Positions 17,123 to 25,011 are shown, numbered from the stretch's first letter. The stretch: DNA of 64,000 bases from Streptomyces hoynatensis (GCF_003626535.1 NZ_RBAL01000025.1:28527-92526); one strand, 5' to 3'. Notes: generated from the sequence alone by a model not told the origin. A program made the numbers and translations.

Positions 17123-17212
17123 CTGCGTCGCCTGCGTCGCCTGCGTGGCCTGTATGGCCTGCGTGGCCTGAATGGCGTGCGTGTTCTGTGTGTTCTGCGT
17201 GGCCTGCGGTGC
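17123..17212. repeat. Ten imperfect 9-bp tandem repeats between ABC transporter genes
   Basis: Ten consecutive 9-bp units related to CTGCGTGGC run from 17123 to 17212. Read on the minus strand in the permease frame they encode a Gln/Ala/Thr-rich stretch (ATQ and NTQ triplets). The array lies in the 242 bp between the ATPase stop and the permease ATG. Confidence 0.9.
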
Positions 17213-17304
17213 GCCGCCGGCGGCCGTCGCGGCGCGTGCCGGGCCGGCCGTTCCGTCGGGTGCCGCGCGGGTGCCGCGCGCCCCGCCCGCGTCGGCGTGG
17301 GGGC

Positions 17305-18276
17305 TCACGCCGCGGCCTCGCGCGCCGCGCCGTGCCCGGTGAGGTGCAGGAACGCCTCGTCGAGCGTGGGCTGCCTGATGCCGATGTCCGCGACGGCGAG
17401 CCCCGCCTCGTGCAGCGCCCTGACCACCCCCGTCAGGGCGGCGACCCGGTCGGCCACCGCCGCGCCGACCCGCCGCTCCACCGGGTCGGTCTCCGGGGTC
17501 ACGCCGCAGATCCGGGCGACGACCGCCGCCACCGCGTCCAGCTCCTCCGCGCGCCTGGCCACCACCTCGATCCGGTCCCCGCCGATCCGCGCCTTCAGCT
17601 CCTCTGCGGTCCCCTCGGCCACCACCCGCCCCGAGTCGATCACCGAGATCCGGTCGGCCAGCTGGTCCGCCTCCTCCAGGTACTGCGTGGTCAGCAGCAC
17701 GGTGGTGCCCGCGGCGACCAGGGAACGGACCGCGTCCCAGACCTGGTTGCGGCTGCGCGGGTCGAGGCCCGTGGTCGGCTCGTCCAAGAACAGCAGCCGC
17801 GGCCTGCGGATCATGCTCGCCGCCAGGTCGAGGCGGCGGCGCATGCCGCCCGAGTACTGCCCCGCGGTGCGCCCGGCCGCCTCCGTGAGCCCGAACTGCG
17901 CCAGCAATTCGTCCGCCCGGCGCGCGGCGGCGCGCGCCCCGAGCTTGGCCAGCCGCCCGAACATCACCAGGTTCTGCCGGCCGCCCAACTGCTCGTCCAC
18001 CGCCGCGTACTGGCCGGTCAGCCCGATCCTGGCCCGCACCTCGTCCGGCCGCGCCGCCACGTCCCAGCCACACACCTCCGCGCGCCCCTCGTCGTAGCGC
18101 AGCAGCGTGGCCAGCGCGCGCACGGCGGTGGTCTTGCCCGCGCCGTTCGGGCCGAGCAGCCCGTGCACCGTGCCCGCCGGGACGCTCAGGTCGAGGCCGT
18201 CGAGCGCCTGCTTGCTTCCCTTGCCGGCCCGGTACCGCTTGCGCAGCCCCTCGGCCCGTATCGCGAGATCCGTCAT
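17305..18276 (-). CDS. ABC exporter ATPase (DrrA / daunorubicin-resistance type)
   Basis: The ATP-hydrolysing subunit of a two-gene drug or lipid exporter, 323 residues. Walker A is GLLGPNGAGKTTAVR near residue 41, the Q-loop is TGQYAAVDEQ, the signature is YSGGMRRRLDLAASM, Walker B is RLLFLDEPTTGLDP, and the switch His is replaced by Gln in LLTTQYLEEAD, as is usual in DrrA-type proteins. The C-terminal ~90-residue extension, ending RQPTLDEAFLHLTGHGA, is typical of this family. The ATG at 18276 has GGGGA upstream; the frame is open 18 codons further. A TetR gene is divergent, with the promoter in the shared operator region. Substrate unknown. Confidence 0.95.
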   Translation of the reverse strand: MTDLAIRAEGLRKRYRAGKGSKQALDGLDLSVPAGTVHGLLGPNGAGKTTAVRALATLLRYDEGRAEVCGWDVAARPDEVRARIGLTGQYAAVDEQLGGRQNLVMFGRLAKLGARAAARRADELLAQFGLTEAAGRTAGQYSGGMRRRLDLAASMIRRPRLLFLDEPTTGLDPRSRNQVWDAVRSLVAAGTTVLLTTQYLEEADQLADRISVIDSGRVVAEGTAEELKARIGGDRIEVVARRAEELDAVAAVVARICGVTPETDPVERRVGAAVADRVAALTGVVRALHEAGLAVADIGIRQPTLDEAFLHLTGHGAAREAAA

Positions 18277-18297
18277 CGTCCCCTGCCCCAGAAAACC

Positions 18298-18349
18298 GTG
18301 TACGTTGTAGACTTCGTGTACACCATACACAGTTTTAAGATGTGGTCAA
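18298..18349 (-). promoter_or_regulatory. ABC exporter promoter overlapped by a putative TetR operator
   Basis: On the minus strand, TTGACC (18349-18344) and TATGGT (18327-18322) are spaced 16 nt and point toward the ABC genes. An inverted repeat GTGTA-N5-TACAC (18316-18330) covers the -10 box. A further GTGTAC lies at 18298-18303, downstream of the likely transcript start. The arrangement fits repression of the exporter, and possibly autoregulation, by the divergent TetR protein. The interval is AT-richer than its flanks. Confidence 0.7.
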
Positions 18350-18367
18350 TCCGAGTGAGGGAGAGGC

Positions 18368-19135
18368 ATGCCGCCGGGAGAGGCCAGCGAGAAGTGGGAC
18401 CCCGCCCACCTGATGGATCTGCTGTGGCGAACCCGGCCGCGCGGCACCAGGGGGCCCCGCGGCAGCCTGAGCCTGGACGAGGTGGTGGCCGCCGGGGTGG
18501 AGATCGCCGACGAGGAGGGGCTCGCGGGCGTCTCGATGCGCAAGGTCGCCGGGCGGCTCGGCGTGACGGTGATGTCGCTGTACCGCTACGTCCCCAGCAA
18601 GGAGGATCTCCTCGACCTCATGTTCGAGATGGCGACTCCGGAGCCCACCATGGCGGCGGACTGGCCCACCGACTGGCGCGGAAGGCTCACCGCCTACGCC
18701 CACGAGATGCGGAAGCTGCTCGTGGAACGCTCCTGGATGCTGGACATCCCCATCAGCACCCCCCCGATGGGCCCGCACAACTTCGCGTGGATGGACCTCG
18801 CCCTCGGGGCCATGGCGGACACCCCGCTGACCGAGGACGACAAGCTGGGCATCCTCATCCTGATCAGCGGTTACGCGATGAACGAGTCACGCCAGATCGT
18901 CTCGATGAACCGCGCGGTCGCCCGCACCGGGGTCAGCTACGAGGAGTGGGGCGAGGTCTACCACCGCATGCTGGAACGCGCGACCGCCACCGGGCGCTTC
19001 CCCGCCCTCACCCGCGTCGTGGAGTCGGAGGTCTTCGCCCGCAGCCACGCCACCGCGGAGGAGGACTTCGACTACGGCCTGTCCTTCCTCCTCGACGGCG
19101 TCGCGGCCCTGATCGCCCAGCGCGAGAAGGGCTGA
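18368..19135 (+). CDS. TetR-family transcriptional repressor (TetR_C_1-type C-terminus)
   Basis: A 255-residue regulator with an N-terminal helix-turn-helix (SLDEVVAAGVEIADEEGLAGVSMRKVAGRLGVTVMSLYRYVPSKEDLLDLM, residues ~37-87). A helical ligand-binding domain follows, with a hydrophobic core typical of regulators paired with DrrAB-type exporters. The ATG has GAGAGG 2 nt upstream. It is divergent from the exporter genes across 91 bp that hold a GTGTA-N5-TACAC dyad on the exporter promoter, so it probably represses that operon until a drug-like ligand binds. Confidence 0.92.
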   Translation: MPPGEASEKWDPAHLMDLLWRTRPRGTRGPRGSLSLDEVVAAGVEIADEEGLAGVSMRKVAGRLGVTVMSLYRYVPSKEDLLDLMFEMATPEPTMAADWPTDWRGRLTAYAHEMRKLLVERSWMLDIPISTPPMGPHNFAWMDLALGAMADTPLTEDDKLGILILISGYAMNESRQIVSMNRAVARTGVSYEEWGEVYHRMLERATATGRFPALTRVVESEVFARSHATAEEDFDYGLSFLLDGVAALIAQREKG

Positions 19136-19309
19136 GCGGCCGCGCGCCCCGCCCTCGGCCGGGGTGCCGGGCCGTTGCGCCGCCCGTGCCGCCCACCGGG
19201 CCCGATGGCGTTGACCGGCCGCAACTCCCGGCCGGCCATGGGGAGACGAGCGGCGCGCGCGGGTGGAAACCGGCCGGCCGGGCCGGGGGAAGCCGGCGGA
19301 CGCCGGACG

Positions 19310-19441
19310 CTACACCAGCTCCTCGACCGCGACCTCGCACTCCACCGGCCCGGGAATCACGGCCTTCTCACCCGGCAGGTACGCCGCCTCGCTCTGATAC
19401 CTGCCCGCACGCGGGCGGCTCAGCACCAGTGCCTGCCGCTG
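19310..19441 (-). pseudogene. Possible C-terminal gene remnant (about 43 residues)
   Basis: On the minus strand this stretch reads as a sensible protein end, with SEAAYLPGEKAVIPGPVE followed by CEVAVEELV and a stop at 19310-19312. Upstream it runs into a stop at 19442-19444, and no start is available. The pattern of a Tyr-Leu-Pro-Gly-Glu turn, then PGPVE and a short hydrophobic end, is reminiscent of Uma2 (DUF820) nuclease C-termini; this is a weak impression. The rest of the 434-bp interval 19136-19569 is GC-rich, with repeats of a ggcgctccg motif near 19500-19560 and no other gene. Confidence 0.35.
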
Positions 19442-19569
19442 TCAGGACCTCCGCGAGGGAAGCGAGGACCAGGGCGTGGCGGCCGTCGGCCGCGCCCGGC
19501 GCTCCGCCCGGCGCACGCGCTCGGCGCTCCGTCCGGCGCATGCGCGCGGCGCTCCGCCCGGCGCGTTTC

Positions 19570-20730
19570 CTACGGCAGGTTGCGGGACATCACGATCCGC
19601 TGGACCTGGTTCGTGCCCTCGTAGATCTGCGTGATCTTGGCGTCGCGCATCATGCGCTCCACCGGGTAGTCGCGGGTGTAGCCGTAGCCGCCGAGGAGCT
19701 GCACCGCGTCCGTGGTGATCTCCATCGCCGCGTCGGAGGCGTAGCACTTGGCCGCCGCGCCGTAGAAGGTCAGGTCCGGGTCGTTGCGCTCCGACTTGGC
19801 CGCCGCCGCGTAGGTCAGCTGCCTGGCCGCCGCCAGCTTCATCGCCATGTCCGCGAGCATGAACTGGATGCCCTGGAAGTCGCCCACCGGCTTGCCGAAC
19901 TGCTTGCGCTCGCGCACGTAGCCCTTCGCGTAGTCAAGCGCCCCCTGCGCGATGCCGAGGGCCTGGGCGGCGATCGTGATCCGGGTGTGGTCCAGGGTCC
20001 GCATCGCGGTCTGGAAGCCGGTGCCCTCGGCGCCGATCAGCCGGTCGGCCGGAATGCGGACGTTGTCCAGGTACACCTCGCGCGTCGGCGAGCCCTTGAT
20101 CCCCAGCTTCTTCTCCGGCGCGCCGAACGACACCCCCTCGTCGCCCTTCTCCACCACGAAGGCCGAGATGCCGCCCCGGGTCCGCTTCTCCGGGTCGGTC
20201 ACCGCAAGCACGGTGTAGAACTCCGACACCCCGGCGTTGGTGATCCACCGCTTCGTGCCGTTCAGGACGTAGGTGTCGCCCTCCCGAACCGCGCGCGTGC
20301 GCATGCCGCCCGCGTCGGAGCCGGCCTCCGGCTCCGACAGGCAGTAGGAGAACATGACCTCGCCCTTCGCCAGCGGGGTCAGGTACCTGCGCTTGAGCTC
20401 CTCGGAGCCGGAGAGCATCACCGGGAGCGAGCCCAGCTTGTTCACCGCCGGGATCAGCGAGGAGGAGGCGCACACCCGCGCCACCTCCTCGATGACGATC
20501 ACCGCCGCGAGCGCGTCCCCGCCCGCGCCGCCGAACTCCTCGGGAACGTGCACCGCGTGCAGGTCGTTGGCGACCAGCGCGTCGAGCGCCTCCTGCGGGA
20601 AACGCCCCTGCTCGTCGACCTCGGCGGCGTGCGGCGCGATCTTGGCCTCCGCCAGCGCACGCACCGACTCCCTGAGCATCTCGTGCTCCTCCGCAAGCCG
20701 GAAGAGGTCGAAATCGGCGGCTCCTGCCAC
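19570..20730 (-). CDS. Acyl-CoA dehydrogenase (FadE type)
   Basis: FAD-dependent enzyme that oxidises an acyl-CoA to the trans-2-enoyl-CoA in fatty-acid beta-oxidation. It shows the SCAD/MCAD-type motifs: FSYCLSEPEAGSDAGGMRTRA and LNGTKRWITNAG in the middle domain, RKQFGKPVGDFQGIQFMLADM, QLLGGYGYTRDYPVERMMRDAKI and the catalytic-Glu segment QIYEGTNQVQRIVMSRNL. The GTG at 20730 is preferred because conserved sequence begins at AGAADFDLFRLAEEH; in-frame TTG and GTG codons lie up to six codons upstream. It is monocistronic, with 126 bp to the divergent UDP-glucose dehydrogenase gene. Confidence 0.94.
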   Translation of the reverse strand: MAGAADFDLFRLAEEHEMLRESVRALAEAKIAPHAAEVDEQGRFPQEALDALVANDLHAVHVPEEFGGAGGDALAAVIVIEEVARVCASSSLIPAVNKLGSLPVMLSGSEELKRRYLTPLAKGEVMFSYCLSEPEAGSDAGGMRTRAVREGDTYVLNGTKRWITNAGVSEFYTVLAVTDPEKRTRGGISAFVVEKGDEGVSFGAPEKKLGIKGSPTREVYLDNVRIPADRLIGAEGTGFQTAMRTLDHTRITIAAQALGIAQGALDYAKGYVRERKQFGKPVGDFQGIQFMLADMAMKLAAARQLTYAAAAKSERNDPDLTFYGAAAKCYASDAAMEITTDAVQLLGGYGYTRDYPVERMMRDAKITQIYEGTNQVQRIVMSRNLP

Positions 20731-20856
20731 GTGTCTCACTCCCTGCAACTTCTCGCCGAGGCGCTAACGACTGTTAAGTAACCTGATCCTAGAGTCGGCC
20801 CCCCGGCCATGGATAGGTGAGCTCGCCTACACCCTCCGGGTTTATGCTCGTCAGCT

Positions 20857-22215
20857 GTGAACAGCCCGACGCCCCCCTCCCCGGCGATCACCGTCATCGG
20901 CCTCGGCTACCTCGGCGCCGTCCACGCCGCAGCCATGGCAGAACTCGGCTTCGAGGTGCTCGGCCTCGACGTCCTCCCGCACAAGGTCGAACTGCTGGCC
21001 GCGGGGAAGGCGCCGGTGTACGAGCCGGGGCTGGAAGAGCTGCTGCGCAAGCACGTCGCCGGGCTGCCCGGCTCCACCGGCAGGCTGTCCTTCACCACCT
21101 CCTACGCCGAGGTCGCGGCCTTCGGGGACGTGCACTTCGTCTGCGTCAACACCCCGCAGAAGCCCGGCGAGTACGCCTGCGACATGAGCTACGTGGACGC
21201 CGCCGTCGACGCGCTCGCCCCCCATCTGACGCGCCCGGCCCTCGTGGTGGGCAAGTCCACCGTGCCCGTGGGCAGCGCCGCCAGGCTGGCCCGCCGCGTG
21301 GCCGAGCTGGCCCCGGCCGGTGAGGCGGCCGAACTCGCCTGGAACCCCGAGTTCCTGCGCGAGGGCTTCGCCGTGGAGGACACCCTGCGCCCCGACCGCA
21401 TCGTCGTCGGCGTCACCAGCGAGCGCGCCGAGCGGGTCCTGCGCCAGGTCTACGCGGGCCCCGTCGGCGAGGGCTCGCCCTTCGTCGTGGCCGACCTGCC
21501 GACCGCCGAGCTGGTCAAGACCGCGGCCAACGCCTTCCTCTCCACGAAGATCTCCTTCATCAACGCCATGGCGGAGATCTGCGAGGCGGCCGACGGGGAT
21601 GTGGTGAAGCTCGCCGAGGCCCTGGGGTACGACGACCGCATCGGCAGGAAGTTCCTGCGGGCCGGCATCGGCTTCGGCGGCGGCTGCCTGCCCAAGGACA
21701 TCCGCGCCTTCATGGCCAGGGCGGGCGAACTCGGCGCCGCGGAGGCGCTGACCTTCCTGCGCGAGATCGACTCGCTGAACATGCGCCGCCGCGCCCGCAT
21801 GGTCGAGTTGACCAGGGAGACGCTCGACGGCTCGCTGCTCGGCAAGCGGATCGCCGTCCTCGGCGCCGCGTTCAAGCCGGACTCCGACGACGTGCGCGAC
21901 TCTCCCGCGCTCAACATCGCGGGCCAACTCCACCTCCAGGGCGCCGAGGTGACGGTCTACGACCCCAAGGCCGCGGAGAACGCGCGGCGCGTCTTCCCCA
22001 CCCTGCGCTACGCCCCGAGCGCCCTGGATGCCGCGCAGGGGGCGCACGCGGTGCTGCACCTGACGGAGTGGCGGGAGTTCCGCGACCTCGACCCGGCCGC
22101 GCTCGGCGAGGTGGTCTCCACCCGGCACCTCCTCGACGGCCGCAACACCCTCGACCCCGCCCTGTGGCGCAAGGCCAACTGGTCCTACCGCGCGCTCGGC
22201 CGCCCCACCGCCTGA
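20857..22215 (+). CDS. UDP-glucose 6-dehydrogenase
   Basis: NAD-dependent enzyme that oxidises UDP-glucose to UDP-glucuronate, a precursor of surface polysaccharides. The Rossmann motif is at the start (VIGLGYLGAVHAAAMAELGFEVLGLD). Next come VCVNTPQKPGEYACDMSYVD, STVPVGS, AWNPEFLREGFAVED, ELVKTAANAFLSTKISFINAMAEIC, the catalytic Cys in IGFGGGCLPKDIRAF, and the C-terminal domain starting VLGAAFKPDSDDVRDSPAL. It has 452 residues. The GTG start has no ribosome-binding site; TATGCT at 20843-20848 lies 8 nt upstream, so it is probably leaderless. It could also be a UDP-ManNAc-type dehydrogenase, but the Cys context fits UDP-glucose. Confidence 0.92.
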   Translation: MNSPTPPSPAITVIGLGYLGAVHAAAMAELGFEVLGLDVLPHKVELLAAGKAPVYEPGLEELLRKHVAGLPGSTGRLSFTTSYAEVAAFGDVHFVCVNTPQKPGEYACDMSYVDAAVDALAPHLTRPALVVGKSTVPVGSAARLARRVAELAPAGEAAELAWNPEFLREGFAVEDTLRPDRIVVGVTSERAERVLRQVYAGPVGEGSPFVVADLPTAELVKTAANAFLSTKISFINAMAEICEAADGDVVKLAEALGYDDRIGRKFLRAGIGFGGGCLPKDIRAFMARAGELGAAEALTFLREIDSLNMRRRARMVELTRETLDGSLLGKRIAVLGAAFKPDSDDVRDSPALNIAGQLHLQGAEVTVYDPKAAENARRVFPTLRYAPSALDAAQGAHAVLHLTEWREFRDLDPAALGEVVSTRHLLDGRNTLDPALWRKANWSYRALGRPTA

Positions 22216-22224
22216 CCGCCCCAC

Positions 22225-22256
22225 GGCCCGACCGGCCCACCGCCCGACCGGCCCAC
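22225..22256. repeat. 16-bp tandem duplication just after the UDP-glucose dehydrogenase stop
   Basis: ggcccgaccggcccac (22225-22240) is followed at once by a copy with one mismatch (22241-22256). It starts 10 bp after the stop codon. No hairpin role is evident. Confidence 0.8.
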
Positions 22257-22393
22257 CCCGCGGGCCCGCCCCCGCGCGGCGTTCCGCGCGCCCGCTTGCG
22301 CGCCGTCCGCCGCCCGGCCGCGCCCGCCCCCGCGCGCCGGTCTGCGGGCCCGCCCCGCGCCACCCCCGGCGGAGCCGCCCCGCACGCCGGTTC

Positions 22394-22422
22394 TTGTCAG
22401 CATCCGCGGGCTCCCCTATATT
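22394..22422 (+). promoter_or_regulatory. Vegetative-type promoter of the GH12 cellulase gene
   Basis: TTGTCA (22394-22399) and TATATT (22417-22422) are spaced by 17 nt, close to the HrdB consensus and unusually AT-rich here. Transcription would start near 22429, just before the CebR-type operator at 22433-22446. Confidence 0.8.
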
Positions 22423-22432
22423 GCGCCGTTGA

Positions 22433-22446
22433 TGGGAGCGCTCCCA
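22433..22446. promoter_or_regulatory. CebR-type operator (cellobiose-responsive LacI-family repressor box)
   Basis: TGGGAGCGCTCCCA is the 14-bp palindrome known as the CebR binding site in streptomycetes, where cello-oligosaccharides relieve repression of cellulase genes. It lies at about +5 to +18 of the predicted transcript and 23 bp before the start of the GH12 gene, a position suited to blocking transcription. Confidence 0.92.
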
Positions 22447-22469
22447 AACCCCCACCGTGAGGGAGCAGC

Positions 22470-23219
22470 ATGAGGAAACGCATCATCACCGCGATCCTGG
22501 CCGTCGCCGGGTCCCTGGGCGCGCTGCTGACGGCCACCCCGGCCGCCCAGGCCGACACGCAGATCTGCGAGGCGTACGGGACCACGACGATCCAGGGCCG
22601 GTACGTCGTGCAGAACAACCGCTGGGGCACCTCGGCCACCCAGTGCATCAACGCGACGGGCTCCGGCTTCCAGATCACCCAGGCCGACGGCAGCGTCTCG
22701 ACCAGCGGCCCGCCCAAGTCGTACCCCTCGATCTTCGCCGGCTGCCACTACACCGTCTGCTCGCCCGGCACCAACCTGCCGCGGCAGATCGGCTCCATCG
22801 GCAGCGCCCCCAGCAGCATCTCGTACAGCTACACGAGCAACGCCGTGTACGACGCGGCGTACGACATCTGGCTCGACCCGCAGCCCAAGCGGGACGGGGT
22901 GAACCAGACGGAGATCATGATCTGGCTCAACCGGGTCGGCCCGATCCAGCCCATCGGCTCCCCGACCGGCTACGTCACCGTCGCGGGCCACTCCTGGGAG
23001 GTGTGGACCGGGTCCAACGGGTCGAACAACGTCATCTCCTTCGTGTCGCCCTCCGCGCTGAACAGCCTCAGCTTCGACGTCATGGACTTCGTCGACCAGG
23101 CGATCAACCGCGGCATGGCGAACAGCTCCTGGTACCTCACCAGCATCCAGGCCGGGTTCGAGCCCTGGCAGGGCGGCGCGGGGCTGGCCGTGAACTCCTT
23201 CTCGGCCTCGGTCAACTAG
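22470..23219 (+). CDS. Secreted GH12 endoglucanase (CelB type, no binding module)
   Basis: A secreted beta-1,4-endoglucanase of 249 residues. The signal peptide covers residues 1-28 (MRKRI, hydrophobic core, cleavage after AAQA). The mature enzyme is a single GH12 beta-jelly-roll: CEAYGTTTIQGRYVVQNNRWG at the start, YDIWLDPQPK, the nucleophile Glu in NQTEIMIWLNRVG, and the acid/base Glu in QAGFEPWQGGAGLAV near the end. It lacks the C-terminal cellulose-binding module that many streptomycete homologues carry; it stops directly after the catalytic domain. GGGAG precedes the ATG. A CebR-type operator and a near-consensus promoter sit upstream. Confidence 0.95.
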   Translation: MRKRIITAILAVAGSLGALLTATPAAQADTQICEAYGTTTIQGRYVVQNNRWGTSATQCINATGSGFQITQADGSVSTSGPPKSYPSIFAGCHYTVCSPGTNLPRQIGSIGSAPSSISYSYTSNAVYDAAYDIWLDPQPKRDGVNQTEIMIWLNRVGPIQPIGSPTGYVTVAGHSWEVWTGSNGSNNVISFVSPSALNSLSFDVMDFVDQAINRGMANSSWYLTSIQAGFEPWQGGAGLAVNSFSASVN

Positions 23220-23295
23220 GCACGTACACGGGGGCGTTGCCGACGGCGGCCCGAGCCTCGGCCGTGCCCGGCCGCGGCTTGGGCGCAAGGAGGGC

Positions 23296-23349
23296 GGGGA
23301 CCTTTGCCGCGGTGGAGCCGTCCAGGAACTCCACCGCGGGAAGGTCCCC
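23296..23349. terminator. Long imperfect inverted repeat downstream of the cellulase gene
   Basis: ggggacctttgccgcggtgg and following bases (23296-23317) pair with ctccaccgcgggaaggtcccc (read 23329-23349, 21 nt) around an 11-nt loop, with a small mismatch. It is 76 bp after the GH12 stop and probably ends that transcript. Confidence 0.6.
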
Positions 23350-23435
23350 GCGTCCCCTCGCCGGGCCGGCCCACCGCACGGCGGGCGGCCCCGCCGCGCG
23401 CCCGCCGTCCGCGGCGGCCCGGCCGGGCCCCGCCG

Positions 23436-23625
23436 TCAGACGGTGATCACCGCCTTGATGTGCGCGGGGTCGGAGCCGGCCAGCAGGGCGGCCTCGGTTT
23501 CCTCCAGCGGGGAAGTGGCCGGTGACCAGGGGGCGATGCCCGCGGTGGTGGCCAGGTCGATGGCGGCCGGCCAGGTGTGGGCGTAGCGGAAGGTGCCGGT
23601 GACCGTCAGCTCCCGCTGCTCCACA
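23436..23625 (-). pseudogene. Zinc-type alcohol/sorbitol dehydrogenase, C-terminal relic
   Basis: On the minus strand this encodes only the last ~60 residues of a medium-chain (MDR) polyol dehydrogenase: RELTVTGTFRYAHTWPAAIDL at the upper end and PLEETEAALLAG followed by DPAHIKAVITV and a stop. The expected middle LVTGHF is present but in another frame. At least two indels therefore break even this fragment, near the G-runs at 23509-23512 and 23529-23533. The N-terminal ~280 residues with the zinc and cofactor sites are gone. The truncation point abuts a relic on the other strand that also lacks its N-terminus. Confidence 0.8.
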
Positions 23626-23636
23626 GCCTCCCGGGC

Positions 23637-23898
23637 GCTGCACCTGGTCAACTACGCGTACGACGAGGCCGCCGACGCGGTCCGCCCGCTGCGCGACCTG
23701 CGCCTGGACGTCCGGGCACCTGGCCGTTCCTTCTCGCGCGCCACGGTCCACCAGCCGGGCAGGGCGCCCGCCGCCCTGCCGGTCACCCCGAAGCCGGACG
23801 GCTGTCAACTCACCCTGCCCACGGCGGGCGTGTACACCGTCGTCCACCGCGCTGGCGCCACCGGCGCCGCCGAGGGCAGCGAGGCGAACGCCCGATGA
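23637..23898 (+). pseudogene. C-terminal relic of a probable carbohydrate-active enzyme
   Basis: An in-frame stretch reading ALHLVNYAYDEAADAVRPLR, then a run of beta-strand-like sequence ending GVYTVVHRAG, resembles the C-terminal all-beta domain found at the end of many glycoside hydrolases; the family cannot be named. No start or catalytic domain is present. Its upper end coincides with the break of the divergent dehydrogenase relic. Its stop overlaps the first ATG of the following pseudogene (ATGA), so the two were once translationally coupled. Confidence 0.55.
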
Positions 23899-25011
23899 CG
23901 GCGCCGCGTCGACACCCGACGGGCCCGGCCGGCGGCGGCTCGTGGTCCCGCCGCCCCCTGGTCCTGCCGCCCAACCAGCCGCCGCGCCCGTACCTGGGCG
24001 GCGCCGGGATAGCGAGGCTGCGCGGCACGGACCGGCCGCGGCCCGACGCGCCGGAGGACTTCCTCGCCTCCACCGTCGAGGTGGGTCCCGGCGGCGCGGG
24101 CCTGACGGTGCTGCCCGACGGGCGCACCCTGCGCGCACATGGCGGCCGACCCCGAGGGCTTCCTCGGGCCCGCGCACGTCGCGGCCTTCGGCCGGGACCC
24201 GGGCCTGCTGGTGAAGCTCCTGGACACCGGGGAGCGGCTGTTCGCCCACTTCCACCCGGACCGGGCGTTCGCCCGCACGGTCCTGGGCAGCAGGTACGGC
24301 AAGTCCGAGGCGTGGATCGTCGTGGACGTGGCCGCCGACGCGGGCCCCGGCGGCCGGGACCCCGCCGGGAGGTGTACCTGGGCTTCCACCGGGAGGTTCC
24401 GGCCCGGGAGGTGGCCGCCTGGGTGGCCGAGCAGCGCGTCGGCGACATGCTCGCCGCCCTCAACCGCCGGCAGGTCCGCCCCGGCGACTGCTACTTCGTG
24501 CCGGGCGGCCTCCCGCACGCCATCGGCCCCGGCGTCACCGTGGTGGAGTTGCAGGAGCCCTCGGACTTCTCGATCCTGCTCGAACTGCGGCAGAGCACCG
24601 AGGAGGAGGGCCACCTGGGCCTCGGCTACCCGCGGGCGCTGGCGGGCCTGGACCGGTCCGCCTGGGACGCGGACCGCCTGGGACGCGGACCGGCTGGCCG
24701 CGCTGTGCGGGCCCGGGAGGCCCACCGGCCTGCCCGGCCTCACCCGCCTGCTGCCCGCGGAGTCCGAGGCGTTCTTCCGCGCCGAACGCCTCGTGCGCGC
24801 GGACCCCGCCGCCGCGCCCACCGCCTTCCCGGCCGAGTACGGCGTCTGGATCGTCCTGGCGGGCGAGGGGGCCCTGTCCGCCGCGTCGGGCACCGTGCCC
24901 CTGGCCAAGGGCACCGTGCTGCTGGTCCCGTACGGGGCCGGTCCCACCGAGGTCAGCGGCCGGCTCGACGTGGTCCGCTGCCTCCCCGCGGCCCCCGCCG
25001 GCCGGGCCTGA
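23895..25011 (+). pseudogene. Mannose-6-phosphate isomerase-like (class I, cupin) gene, frameshifted
   Basis: The product is recognisable in successive frames. Part 1 reads RRPLVLPPNQPPRPYLGG to LPDGRTLRAH. Part 2 reads MAADPEGFLGPAHVAAFG to SEAWIVVDV. Part 3 runs from EVYLGFHREV through CYFVPGGLPHAIGPG to the acidic loop after LELRQSTEEEGH. Part 4 runs from DADRLAALCG to the end. Frame changes fall near 24140, near 24370 and at the 16-bp duplication at 24661-24692. The metal-site motif PGGLPHAIG is intact, but no continuous protein can be made. An intact, distinct manA lies at 57723. Sequencing error cannot be excluded for single indels. Confidence 0.85.
24661..24692. repeat. Perfect 16-bp tandem duplication causing a frameshift
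   Basis: cctgggacgcggaccg is present twice in direct succession (24661-24676, 24677-24692). Sixteen is not a multiple of three, and removing one copy restores the reading frame (TAWDADRLAAL-type sequence) of the isomerase-like pseudogene. Confidence 0.95.

Noticed and set aside
17123..17212. The 9-bp repeat array as a CRISPR
   Set aside because: Units are contiguous without spacers and keep codon phase; it is a simple tandem repeat.
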